NCBI RefSeq assembly: GCF_050948175.1
Contig: NW_027490173.1
Span: 496,001-560,000 of the forward strand
DNA: 64,000 nt
Source: Xylocopa sonorina
Taxonomy: Eukaryota; Arthropoda; Insecta; Hymenoptera; Apidae
Direction of reading: 5' to 3'
The notes beneath the pieces were generated by a model that searched no databases, was not told where the DNA came from, and saw only the letters and a list, made by a program, of their open reading frames with translations. Position numbers and translations under genes: made by a program. The first letter of the stretch is position 1. Every line of letters begins with the position of its first letter. This document shows, in pieces, positions 30,326 to 43,302 of the stretch.

Positions 30326-33300
30326 AACATAGAAAAGAGATGCGATATCGCGTTTTAAGAATCATAAGAACTCTATTGCTACGATACGTAGACATCTGCA
30401 AACGCAATTTCCTCGCGAGGAAGTATCGCATTCACATTCATTTGAAATGTAGACGAGGAATACATAACACTTCGAAATCATATTACATCTTACCATGAAA
30501 CATAGAAATGAGATGCGATATCGCGTTTTAAGAATCATATGAACTCTATTGTTACGATACGTAGGCATCTGCAAACGCTATTTCCTTGCAAGGAAGTGTC
30601 GCATTTACTTTCATATGAATCGTAGACGAGGAATGCGTAACACTTCGCAATGAATATTATATCTTATCATGAAACATAGATATGAGATGCAATATCTCGT
30701 TTCAAGAAGCATTTGAAATCTATTGCTTCGATACGTAGACATCTGCAAACGCTATTTCCTTGCAAGGAAGTGTCGCATTTACATTCATTTGAAGTGTAGA
30801 CGAGGAATACATGACACTTCGCAAATCATATTATATCTTACCATGAAACGTAGAAATGAGATGCGATGTCGCGTTTTAAGAAGCATTGGAACTCTATTGC
30901 TAAGATACCTAGACATCTGCAGACGCTATTACCTAACAAGGAAGTGTCGCATTTACATTCATTTGAAGTGTAGACGAGGAATACATGACACTTCGCAAAT
31001 AATATTATATCTTACCATGAAACATAGAAAAGAGATGCGATATCGCGTCTTAAGAATCATAAGAACTCTATTGCTACGATACGTAGACATCTGCAAACGC
31101 TATTTCCTTGCAAGGAAGTATCGCATTCACATTCATTTGAAATGTAGACGAGAAATACATAACACTTCTAAATCATATTACATCTTACCATGAAACATAG
31201 AAATGAGATGCGATATCGCGTTTTAAGAATCATAAGAACTCTATTGCTTCGATACGTAGACATCTGCAAACGCTATTTCCTTGCAAGGAAGTGTCGCATT
31301 CACATTCACTTGAAGTGTAGACGAGGAATACATAACACTTCGCAAATAATGTTATATCTTACCATGAAACATAGAAATGAGATGCAATATCGCGTTTTAA
31401 GAATCATATGAACTCTATTGCTACGATACGTAGACATCTGCAAACGCTATATCCTTGCAAGGAAGTGTCGCATTTACATTCATTTGTATCGTAGACGAGG
31501 AATGCATAACACTTCGCACATCATATTATATCTTACCATGAAACATAGAAATGAGATGCGATATCGCGTTTTAAGATGCATTAGAACTCTATTGCTACGA
31601 TAGGTAGACATCTGCAAACGCTATTCCCTAGCGAGGAAGTATCGCATTCACGTTCACTTGAAGTGTAGGCGAGGAATACATAACACTTCGCAAATCATGT
31701 TATATCTTACCATGAAACATAGAAATGAGATGCGATATCGCGTTTTAAGAATCATATGAACTCTATTGCTACGATACGTAGACATCTGCAAACGCTATTT
31801 CCTTGCAAGGAAGTGTCGCGTTTACATTCCTTTGAAGTGTAGACGAGTAATACATGATACTTCGCAAATCATATTATATCTTACCATGAAACATAGAAAT
31901 GATTTGCGATATCGGAGTTTTAAGAAGCATTAGAAAGCTGTTGCTTCGATACGTACACATCTGCAAACGCTATTTCCTTGCAAGGAAGTGTCCCATTTAC
32001 ATTCATTTGAAGTGTAGACGAGGAATACATAACACTTCGCAAATCATGATACATCTTACCATGAAACGTAGAAATGAGATGCGATATCGCGTTTTAAGAA
32101 GCATTAGAACTCTATTGCAACGATACGTAGACATCTGCAAACGCTATTTCCTTGCAAGGAAGTGTCGCATTTACATTCATTTGAAGTGTAGACGAGGAAT
32201 ACATGACACTTCGCAAATCATATTATATCTTACCATGAAACGTAGAAATGAGATGCGATGTCGCGTTTTAAGAAGCATTGGAACTCTATTGCTAAGATAC
32301 CTAGACATCTGCAGACGCTATTACCTAACAAGGAAGTGTCGCATTTACATTCATTTGAAGTGTAGACGAGGAATACATGACACTTCGCAAATCATATTAT
32401 ATCTTACCATGAAACATAGAAAAGAGATGCGATATCGCGTCTTAAGAATCATAAGAACTCTATTGCTACGATCCGTAGACATCTGCAAACGCTATTTCCT
32501 TGCAAGGAAGTGTCGCATTTACATTCATTTGAATCGTAGACGGGGAATACATAACACTTCGCAATGAATATTATATCCTATCATGAAACATAGATATGAG
32601 ATGCAATATCTCGTCTTAAGAAGCATTTTAACTGTATTGTTTCGATACGTAGACGTCTGCAAACGCTATTTCCTTGCAAAGAAGTGTCGCATTTACATTC
32701 CATTGAAGTGTAGACGAGGAATACATGATACTTCGCAAATCATATTATATCTTACCATGAAACATAGAAATTATTTGCGATATCGGAGTTTTAAGAAGCA
32801 TTAGAAAGCTATTGCTACGATACGTAGACATCTGCAAACGCTATTTCCTAGCGGGGAAGTATCGCATTCACATTCATTTGAAGTGTAGACGAAAAAGACG
32901 CAACACTTCGCAAATCATATTATACCTTACCATGAAATATAGAAATGAGATGCGATATCGCGTCTTAAGAATCATCAGAGCTCTATTGCTACGATACGTA
33001 GACATCTGCAAACGCTATTTCCTTGCAGGGAAGTGTCGCATTTACATTCATTTGAATCGTAGACGAGGAATACATAACACTTCGCAATGAATATTATATC
33101 TTATCATGAAACATAGATACGAGATGCAATATCTCGTCTTAAGAAGCATTTTAGCTCTATTGCTTCGATACGTAGACGTCTGCAAACGCTATTTCCTTGC
33201 AAGGAAGTGTCGCATTTACATTCCATTGAAGTGTAGACGAGGAATACATGATACTTCGCAAATCATATTATATCTTACCATGAAACATAGAAAAGAGATG

Positions 33301-34495
33301 CGATATCGCGTTTTAAGAATCATATGAACTCTATTGCTACGATACGTAGGCATCTGCAAACGCTATTTCCTTGCAAGGAAGTGTCGCATTTACTTTCATA
33401 TGAATCGTAGACGAGGAATGCGTAACACTTCGCAATGAATATTATATCTTATCATGAAACATAGATATGAGATGCAATATCTCGTTTCAAGAAGCATTTG
33501 AACTCCATTGCTTCGATACGTAGACATCTGCAAACGCTATTTCCTTGCAAGGAAGTGTCGCATTTACATTCATTTGAAGTGTAGACGAGGAATACATGAC
33601 ACTTCGCAAATCATATTATATCTTACCATGAAACGTAGAAATGAGATGCGATGTCGCGTTTTAAGAAGCATTGGAACTCTATTGCTAAGATACCTAGACA
33701 TCTGCAGACGCTATTACCTAACAAGGAAGTGTCGCATTTACATTCATTTGAAGTGTAGACGAGGAATACATGACACTTCGCAAATCATATTATATCTTAC
33801 CATGAAACATAGAAAAGAGATGCGATATCGCGTCTTAAGAATCATAAGAACTCTATTGCTACGATCCGTAGACATCTGCAAACGCTATTTCCTTGCAAGG
33901 AAGTGTCGCATTTACATTCATTTGAATCGTAGACGAGGAATACATAACACTTCGCAATGAATATTATATCCTATCATGAAACATAGATATGAGATGCAAT
34001 ATCTCGTCTTAAGAAGCATTTTAACTGTATTGTTTCGATACGTAGACGTCTGCAAACGCTATTTCCTTGCAAAGAAGTGTCGCATTTACATTCCATTGAA
34101 GTGTAGACGAGGAATACATGATACTTCGCAAATCATATTATATCTTACCATGAAACATAGAAATGATATGCCATATCGCGTTTTAAGAAGCATTGGAACA
34201 CTATTGCTACGATAGGTAGTCATTTGCAAAAGCTACTTCCTTGCAAGGAAGTGTCGCATTTACATTCATTTGAATCGTAGACGAGGAATACATAACACTT
34301 CGCAATGAATATTATATCTTATCATGAAACATAGATATGAGATGCAATATCTCGTCTTAAGAAGCACTTTAACTCTATTGCTTCGATACGTAGACGTCTG
34401 CAAACGCCATTTCCTTGCAAGGAAGTGCCGCATTTACATTCCATTGAAGTGTAGACGAGGAATACATGATACTTCGCAAATCATATTATATCTTA
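30130..34495 (+). repeat. Higher-order block 4, copy 1 (offset 4558/4210 bp)
   Basis: 30130-32185 matches 34690-36745 at offset 4558 bp, and 32710-34495 matches 36920-38705 at offset 4210 bp. The 348-bp difference is exactly two monomers, so the copies differ by a two-monomer indel. Both offsets carry a residue of 34 bp beyond whole monomers. That matches the irregular insertion at about 34668-34700 between the copies. Confidence 0.85.
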
Positions 34496-34664
34496 CCATG
34501 AAACATAGAAAAGAGATGCGATATCGCGTTTTAAGAATCATAACTACTCTATTGCTACGATACGTAGACATCTGCAAACGCAATTTCCTCGCGAGGAAGT
34601 ATCGCATTCACATTCATTTGAAATGTAGACGAGGAATACATAACACTTCCAAATCATATTACAT

Positions 34665-34702
34665 CTTACGAGCAATATTATATCTTATCAATATTATATC
34701 TT
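34665..34702 (+). repeat. Irregular junction with duplicated AATATTATATCTTATC
   Basis: A type A monomer breaks off after CATCTTAC and continues as GAGC followed by two adjacent copies of AATATTATATCTTATC, then a type B monomer. This breaks the 174-bp phase and marks the join between the two copies of block 4. Confidence 0.85.
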
Positions 34703-37700
34703 ATCATGAAACATAGATATGAGATACAATATCTCGTCTTAAGAAGCATTTTAACTCTATTGCTTCGATACGTAGACGTCTGCAAACGCTATTTCCTTGC
34801 AAGGAAGTGTCGCATTTACCTTCCATTGAAGTGTAGACGAGGAATACATGATACTTCGCAAATCATATTATATCTTACCATGAAACATAGAAAAGAGATG
34901 CGATATCGCGTTTTAAGAATCATAAGAACTCTATTGCTACGATACGTAGACATCTGCAAACGCAATTTCCTCGCGAGGAAGTATCGCATTCACATTCATT
35001 TGAAATGTAGACGAGGAATACATAACACTTCGAAATCATATTACATCTTACCATGAAACATAGAAATGAGATGCGATATCGCGTTTTAAGAATCATATGA
35101 ACTCTATTGTTACGATACGTAGGCATCTGCAAACGCTATTTCCTTGCAAGGAAGTGTCGCATTTACTTTCATATGAATCGTAGACGAGGAATGCGTAACA
35201 CTTCGCAATGAATATTATATCTTATCATGAAACATAGATATGAGATGCAATATCTCGTTTCAAGAAGCATTTGAAATCTATTGCTTCGATACGTAGACAT
35301 CTGCAAACGCTATTTCCTTGCAAGGAAGTGTCGCATTTACATTCATTTGAAGTGTAGACGAGGAATACATGACACTTCGCAAATCATATTATATCTTACC
35401 ATGAAACGTAGAAATGAGATGCGATGTCGCGTTTTAAGAAGCATTGGAACTCTATTGCTAAGATACCTAGACATCTGCAGACGCTATTACCTAACAAGGA
35501 AGTGTCGCATTTACATTCATTTGAAGTGTAGACGAGGAATACATGACACTTCGCAAATAATATTATATCTTACCATGAAACATAGAAAAGAGATGCGATA
35601 TCGCGTCTTAAGAATCATAAGAACTCTATTGCTACGATACGTAGACATCTGCAAACGCTATTTCCTTGCAAGGAAGTATCGCATTCACATTCATTTGAAA
35701 TGTAGACGAGAAATACATAACACTTCTAAATCATATTACATCTTACCATGAAACATAGAAATGAGATGCGATATCGCGTTTTAAGAATCATAAGAACTCT
35801 ATTGCTTCGATACGTAGACATCTGCAAACGCTATTTCCTTGCAAGGAAGTGTCGCATTCACATTCACTTGAAGTGTAGACGAGGAATACATAACACTTCG
35901 CAAATAATGTTATATCTTACCATGAAACATAGAAATGAGATGCAATATCGCGTTTTAAGAATCATATGAACTCTATTGCTACGATACGTAGACATCTGCA
36001 AACGCTATATCCTTGCAAGGAAGTGTCGCATTTACATTCATTTGTACCGTAGACGAGGAATGCATAACACTTCGCACATCATATTATATCTTACCATGAA
36101 ACATAGAAATGAGATGCGATATCGCGTTTTAAGATGCATTAGAACTCTATTGCTACGATAGGTAGACATCTGCAAACGCTATTCCCTAGCGAGGAAGTAT
36201 CGCATTCACGTTCACTTGAAGTGTAGGCGAGGAATACATAACACTTCGCAAATCATGTTATATCTTACCATGAAACATAGAAATGAGATGCGATATCGCG
36301 TTTTAAGAATCATATGAACTCTATTGCTACGATACGTAGACATCTGCAAACGCTATTTCCTTGCAAGGAAGTGTCGCATTTACATTCCTTTGAAGTGTAG
36401 ACGAGTAATACATGATACTTCGCAAATCATATTATATCTTACCATGAAACATAGAAATGATTTGCGATATCGGGGTTTTAAGAAGCATTAGAAAGCTGTT
36501 GCTTCGATACGTACACATCTGCAAACGCTATTTCCTTGCAAGGAAGTGTCCCATTTACATTCATTTGAAGTGTAGACGAGGAATACATAACACTTCGCAA
36601 ATCATGATACATCTTACCATGAAACGTAGAAATGAGATGCGATATCGCGTTTTAAGAAGCATTAGAACTCTATTGCAACGATACGTAGACATCTGCAAAC
36701 GCTATTTCCTTGCAAGGAAGTGTCGCATTTACATTCATTTGAAGTGTAGACGAGGAATACATAACACTTCGCAAATCATATTATATCTTATCATGAAACA
36801 TAGAAATGAGATGCGATATCGCGTTTTAAGAAGCATTAGAACTCTATTGCTACGATACGTAGACATCTGCAAACGCAATTTCCTTGCAAGGAAGAGTCGC
36901 ATTTACATTCCTTTGAAGTGTAGACGAGGAATACATGATACTTCGCAAATCGTATTATATCTTACCATGAAACATAGAAATTATTTGCGATATCGGAGTT
37001 TTAAGAAGCATTAGAAAGCTATTGCTACGATACGTAGACATCTGCAAACGCTATTTCCTAGCGGGGAAGTATCTCATTCACATTCATTTGAAGTGTAGAC
37101 GAAAAAGACGCAACACTTCGCAAATCATATTATACCTTACCATGAAATATAGAAATGAGATGCGATATCGCGTCTTAAGAATCATCAGAGCTCTATTGCT
37201 ACGATACGTAGACATCTGCAAACGCTATTTCCTTGCAAGGAAGTGTCGCATTTACATTCATTTGAATCGTAGACGAGGAATACATAACACTTCGCAATGA
37301 ATATTATATCTTATCATGAAACATAGATACGAGATGCAATATCTCGTCTTAAGAAGCATTTTAGCTCTATTGCTTCGATACGTAGACGTCTGCAAACGCT
37401 ATTTCCTTGCAAGGAAGTGTCGCATTTACATTCCATTGAAGTGTAGACGAGGAATACATGATACTTCGCAAATCATATTATATCTTACCATGAAACATAG
37501 AAAAGAGATGCGATATCGCGTTTTAAGAATCATATGAACTCTATTGCTACGATACGTAGGCATCTGCAAACGCTATTTCCTTGCAAGGAAGTGTCGCATT
37601 TACTTTCATATGAATCGTAGACGAGGAATGCGTAACACTTCGCAATGAATATTATATCTTATCATGAAACATAGATATGAGATGCAATATCTCGTTTCAA

Positions 37701-38705
37701 GAAGCATTTGAACTCTATTGCTTCGATACGTAGACATCTGCAAACGCTATTTCCTTGCAAGGAAGTGTCGCATTTACATTCATTTGAAGTGTAGACGAGG
37801 AATACATGACACTTCGCAAATCATATTATATCTTACCATGAAACGTAGAAATGAGATGCGATGTCGCGTTTTAAGAAGCATTGGAACTCTATTGCTAAGA
37901 TACCTAGACATCTGCAGACGCTATTACCTAACAAGGAAGTGTCGCATTTACATTCATTTGAAGTGTAGACGAGGAATACATGACACTTCGCAAATCATAT
38001 TATATCTTACCATGAAACATAGAAAAGAGATGCGATATCGCGTCTTAAGAATCATAAGAACTCTATTGCTACGATCCGTAGACATCTGCAAACGCTATTT
38101 CCTTGCAAGGAAGTGTCGCATTTACATTCATTTGAATCGTAGACGAGGAATACATAACACTTCGCAATGAATATTATATCCTATCAGGAAACATAGATAT
38201 GAGATGCAATATCTCGTCTTAAGAAGCATTTTAACTGTATTGCTTCGATACGTAGACGTCTGCAAACGCTATTTCCTTGCAAAGAAGTGTCGCATTTACA
38301 TTCCATTGAAGTGTAGACGAGGAATACATGATACTTCGCAAATCATATTATATCTTACCATGAAACATAGAAATGATATGCGATATCGCGTTTTAAGAAG
38401 CATTGGAACACTATTGCTACGATAGGTAGTCATTTGCAAAAGCTACTTCCTTGCAAGGAAGTGTCGCATTTACATTCATTTGAATCGTAGACGAGGAATA
38501 CATAACACTTCGCAATGAATATTATATCTTATCATGAAACATAGATATGAGATGCAATATCTCGTCTTAAGAAGCACTTTAACTCTATTGCTTCGATACG
38601 TAGACGTCTGCAAACGCCATTTCCTTGCAAGGAAGTGTCGCATTTACATTCCATTGAAGTGTAGACGAGGAATACATGATACTTCGCAAATCATATTATA
38701 TCTTA
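34690..38705 (+). repeat. Higher-order block 4, copy 2 (offset 4558/4210 bp)
   Basis: Second copy of 30130-34495, two monomers shorter. It ends near 38705, where ordinary related monomers resume. Shared private variants include GTCTGCAAACG, CTATTACCTAACAAGG and GACGAAAAAGACGC. Confidence 0.85.
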
Positions 38706-40790
38706 CCATGAAACGTAGAATTGAGATGCGATATCGCGTTTTAAGAAGCATTGGAACTCTATTGCTAAGATACCTAGACATCTGCAGACGCTATTACCTA
38801 ACAAGGAAGTGTCGCATTTACATTCATTTGAAGTGTAGACGAGGAATACATGACACTTCGCAAATCATATTATATCTTACCATGAAACATAGAAAAGAGA
38901 TGCGATATCGCGTTTTAAGTATCATAAGAACTCTATTGCTACGATACGTAGACATCTGCAAACGCAATTTCCTCGCGAGGAAGTATCGCATTCACATTCA
39001 TTTGAAATGTAGACGAGGAATACATAACACTTCGAAATCATATTACATCTTACCATGAAACATAGAAATGAGATGCGATATCGCGTTTTAAGAATCATAT
39101 GAACTCTATTGCTACGATACGTAGGCATCTGCAAACGCTACTTCCTTGCAAGGAAGTGTCGCAATTACATTCATTTGAATCGTAGACGAGGAATGCATAA
39201 CACTTCGCAATGAATATTATATCTTATCATGAAACATAGATATGAGATGCAATACCTCGTTTTAAGAATCATAAGAACTCTATTGCTTCGATACGTAGAC
39301 ATCTGCAAACGCTATTTCCTTGCAAGGAAGTGTCGCATTTACATTCCTTTGAAGTGTAGACGAGTAGTACATGATACTTCGCAAACCATATTATATCTTA
39401 CCATGAAACATAGAAATGATTTGCGATATCGGAGTTTTAAGAAGCATTAGAAAGCTGTTGCTTCGATACGTAGACATCTGCAAACGCTATTTCCTTGCAA
39501 GGAAGTGTCGCATTTACATTCATTTGAAGTGTAGACGAGGAATACATAACACTTCGTAAATCATATTATATCTTATCATGAAACATAGAAATGAGAAGCG
39601 ATATCGCGTTTTAAGAAGCATTAGAACTCTATTGCTACGATACGTAGACATCTGCAAACGCTATTTCCTTGCAAGGAAGTGTCGCATTTACATTCCTTTG
39701 AAGTGTAGACGAGGAATACATGATACTTCGCAAATCATATTATATCTTACCATGAAACATAGAAATGATTTGCGATATCAGAGTTTTAAGAAGCATTAGA
39801 AAGCTATTGCTATGATACGTAGACATCTGCAAACGCTATTTCCTAGCGGGGAAGTATCGCATTCACATTCATTTGAAGTGTAGACGAAGAATACGCAACA
39901 CTTCGCAAATCATATTATACCTTACCATGAAATATAGAAATGAGATGCGATATCGCGTTTTAAGAATCATCAGAGCTCTATTGCTACGATACGTAGACAT
40001 CTGCAGACGCTATTTCCTAGCAAGGAAGTGTCGCATTTACATTCATTTGAAGTGTAGACGAGGAATACATGACACTTCACAAATCATATTAAATCTTACC
40101 ATGAAACATATAAATGAGATGCGATATCGCGTTATAAGAAGCATTTGAACTCTATTGCTACGATACCTAGACATCTGCAAACGCTATTTCCTAGCAAGGA
40201 AGTGTCGCATTTACATCCATTTGAATCGTAGACGAGGAATGCATAACACTTCGCAATGAATATTATATCTTACCATGAAACATAGATATGAGATGCAATA
40301 TCTCGTTTTAAGAAGCATTTGAACTCTATTGCTATGGTACCTAGACATCTGCAGATGCTATTTCCTAGCAAGGAAGTGCCGCATTTACATTCATTTGAAG
40401 TGTAGACAAGGAATACATTACACTTTGCAAATCATATTATATCTTATCATGCGACATAGTAATGGGATGCGATATCGCGTTTTAAGAAGCATTAGAACAC
40501 TATTGCTACGATACGTAGACATCTGCAAACGTTATTTCCAAGCAAGGAAGTGTCGCATTTACATTCACTTGAAGTGTAGGCGAGGAATACATAACACTTC
40601 GCAAATCATATTATATCTTACCATGAAGCATAGAAATGAGATGCGATATCGCGTTTTAAGAAGCATTAGAACTCTATTGCTACGATACCTAGACATCTGC
40701 AGACGCTATTTCCTTGCAAGGAAGTGTCGCATTTACATTCTTTTGAAGTGAATACGAGGTATACATAACACTTCGCAATGAATATTATAT

Positions 40791-42388
40791 TGTGACGTCA
40801 GGCGTGCCGCCTGCCACCCTCTCAACGCACAACAGCAACCACCCTCACGCGGCTTCACCACAGGCAACACCCAGGCGCAACTCGCCGTCTCACTCAGGCC
40901 AAGGGCTACGACCATCGACTCGCTCGCACCCGCAGAGGTGCTCGCCGTCTCTCTCGCTCCAAGGGACATACCCTCCGTCTCACTCGCACCAGCAGAGGTG
41001 CTCGCCGTCTCTCTCACTCCAAGGGACCTACCCTCCGTCTCACTCGCACCCGCAGAGTTGTTCGCCACCTCTCTCGCTCCAAGGGCAACACACTCTGTCC
41101 CACTCGCACCAAGGACCTCGTGCGCCATCTCGCTCGCACTAAGCACCATGTGCGCTGTCTCGCTCCCACTCAAGGAGTCACCCACCGTCTCACTCTTACC
41201 TGCAGGGAAACTCGCCCTCTCGCTCACTCCAGGGACGTACCAGGAGAATCAACCTCTACGAGATGCGACGACGGGAACCCTCACCGTGCAAAGAACTCTA
41301 CGATTTCACCATCCCAGATCTGCCATGCCCAGAATACTATTTCTAAGATTATTAATTAACATTATATATATATATATACTCCTACATTCTAAGCTCTGTA
41401 TTTCTAGCTCATAGAATTTACACGACACAACTTTATAACGACACAAACGACACACATTTTACATTTAAGGCGTAATTTCTAATTTCATACTTGTACCTCT
41501 ATATTCATAAGTTGCGCTAATTAAGTAAGCCGCCACGCGCGAGATCGCGACCGCCTCAGCGGCACGCGCCGCTAACCCCACCACGCAACGCCGAGACCCC
41601 ACTCGGGCGTCCATATACTCCCACCTACGTTCGCACGCGACCGAAGCGCTCCGAGAGTCGAGGAGGTCGCAGACGCATCTTGGGTGATACAGTCAATTAC
41701 AGACAGAGTTCTATCTCGCCTTCGGGCACTTCTAATTCCAAGTCTCTTCCAAGTCGCGCCTTAGGACCGTCGCGCAAGCCTCGATGAGGTTCCTAGTTCT
41801 AAAGTCTTTGCTCTAATTCCTAATTCATAGTTAACCTAGTCTTAATACTTAGAAATAATTGTTCTTGTACTCTTTGATTTAGAATATACTTTATTATTTC
41901 TCTACCACATCAAGTTCTAGTTCATCCCAACTCCATTTCTAAATTCAGTTATACTTTAATACAAATTCTTCCAAGTTCGTAACAACTTGGGTGTTTATAA
42001 ACGAACTCTTCGCGCCGGGAGGAAGAATTTAATCCATTATCTCGTGCGGAATACGTTGGTAAAACGCCAGAATTCTTCGTTCATCGACGGACGGCGACAT
42101 TCATCGCAGCTTCCACCGTCACACCGCCGATTCCAGCCAACCGTACGCCGACTCCTTCCCCGAGAACGACCCTCGACGATCGCCACATCTGAAAGCAGAA
42201 GAGAGAAATCAGCGAAAGGTAAGTAAAATCCCTCCTTACACGCGTTCGCGATTGTTTACGGTGCCCGCGTCTTGCCAGAATCGACGGACCCGGTCATACG
42301 CGTTTTATACCGGACCGAATTCGCGACTAAAAGGCTTGTGTCATTCAGCCTCCTGGGATACGAATAATTTGTTCGCCAGGACGTGACA
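40791..42388 (+). mobile_element. Solo LTR of a Ty3/Gypsy-like retrotransposon (LTR-A)
   Basis: A 1598-bp GC-richer insertion within one satellite monomer. It begins TGTGACGTCAGGCG and ends CGCCAGGACGTGACA, so it has TG...CA ends and partly inverted termini. It is flanked by ATAT on both sides (40787-40790 and 42389-42392). Removing the insert and one ATAT restores the normal monomer text AATATTATATCTTATC. A 4-bp target duplication, TG/CA ends and no coding content fit a solo LTR left by recombination between two LTRs. Apparent frames inside (for example 40792-41142 and the minus strand at 40733-41227) only reflect an internal 60-bp repeat. A full non-autonomous element of another class is the alternative, but its ends argue against that. 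Confidence 0.85.
40887..41145 (+). repeat. 60-bp minisatellite inside LTR-A
   Basis: About four diverging 60-bp units of the form GAGGTGCTCGCCGTCTCTCT...CTCACTCGCACC. The clearest units run 40935-40994 and 40995-41054. It creates low-complexity open frames on both strands. Confidence 0.85.
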
Positions 42389-43302
42389 ATATCTTATCAT
42401 GCAACATAGAAGTGAGATGCGATATCACGTTTTAAGAAGGATTCAAAATTCTATCCCTACGATACATAGACATCTGCAATCGCTATTTCCTAGCAAGGAA
42501 GTGTCGCATTTACATTCTTTTGAAGTGAATAATAGGTATACATAACACTTCGCAATAAATACTATACCTTGTCATGAAACGTAGAAATGAGATGCGATAT
42601 CGCGTTTTAAGAAGCATTAGAACTCTATTGCTACGATACGTAGACATCTGCAAACGCTATTTCCTAGCAAGGAAGTGTCGCATTTACATTCATTTGAAGT
42701 GTAGACGAGGAATACATAACCCTTCGCAAATTGTATTATATCTTACCATGAAACATAGAAATGAGATGCGATATCGCGTTTCAAGAAGCATTAGAACTCT
42801 ATCCCTACGATACGTAAACATCTGCAATCGCTATTTCCTAGCAAGGAAGAGTCGCATTTACATTCATTCGAATCGTAGACGAGGAATGCATAACACTTCG
42901 CAATGAATATTATATCTTATCATGAAACATAGATATGAGATGCGATATTTCGTTTTAAGAAGCAATTGAACTCTATTGCTTCGATACGTACACATCTGCA
43001 AACGCTATTTCCTTGCAATGAAGTGTCGCATTTACATTCTTCTGTAGTGAATACGAGGTATATATAACACTTTACAATGAATATTATATCTTATCATGCA
43101 ACATAGTAATGATATGCGATTTCACGTTTTAAGAAGCGTTAGAACTCCATCCCTACGATACGTAGACATCTGCAAACGCTATTTCCTTGCTAGGAAGTGT
43201 CGCATTTACATTCTTCTGAAGAGAATACGAGGTATACATAACACTTTGAATTGATTACTACACCTTACATTAAACACTGAATTGAGATGCAACATCGCGA
43301 TT
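42389..43302 (+). repeat. 174-bp satellite, right-hand continuation past LTR-A
   Basis: About five monomers in the same orientation, picking up exactly where LTR-A interrupted the array. They are more diverged than the core, with local variants such as CATTCTTTTGAAGTGAATACGAGGT. The last monomer decays into the LTR-A-like fragment near 43302. Confidence 0.9.

Larger units (their letters stand above)
1..40790 (+). repeat. 174-bp tandem satellite array (about 234 monomers)
   Basis: Head-to-tail monomers with a 174-bp period; recognisable points such as the TTGAAGTGTAGACGAGG block recur at multiples of 174 bp. Each monomer carries two near-invariant palindromes, TTCCTTGCAAGGAA and GCGATATCGC. 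Two monomer types are mixed. Type A has CGCAAATCATATTATATC and an ATTAGAAC block. Type B has CGCAATGAATATTATATC, a GCAATAYCTCG block and an ATTTGAAC block. Type A is open for 58 codons, so runs of A monomers look like basic proteins (213 residues at 18434-19075, 222 at 31899-32567). Those apparent frames mostly start at TTG codons. Type B has TGA stops in the same frame, and CGATACG versus CGATAGG decides whether an A run reads through. I see no protein-coding gene here. The array continues past the left edge of the window. Confidence 0.97.

Noticed and set aside
1..40790. CRISPR-like array
   Set aside because: Regular repeats without unique spacers; the whole 174-bp unit is repeated, so it is a tandem satellite.
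1..40790. CENP-B box within monomers
   Set aside because: I looked for the TTCG....A..CGGG pattern and did not see it in the monomer.
40733..41227. Ser/Ala/Glu-rich 164-residue minus-strand protein and its plus-strand counterparts
   Set aside because: Produced by the 60-bp minisatellite in LTR-A; open in several frames at once.
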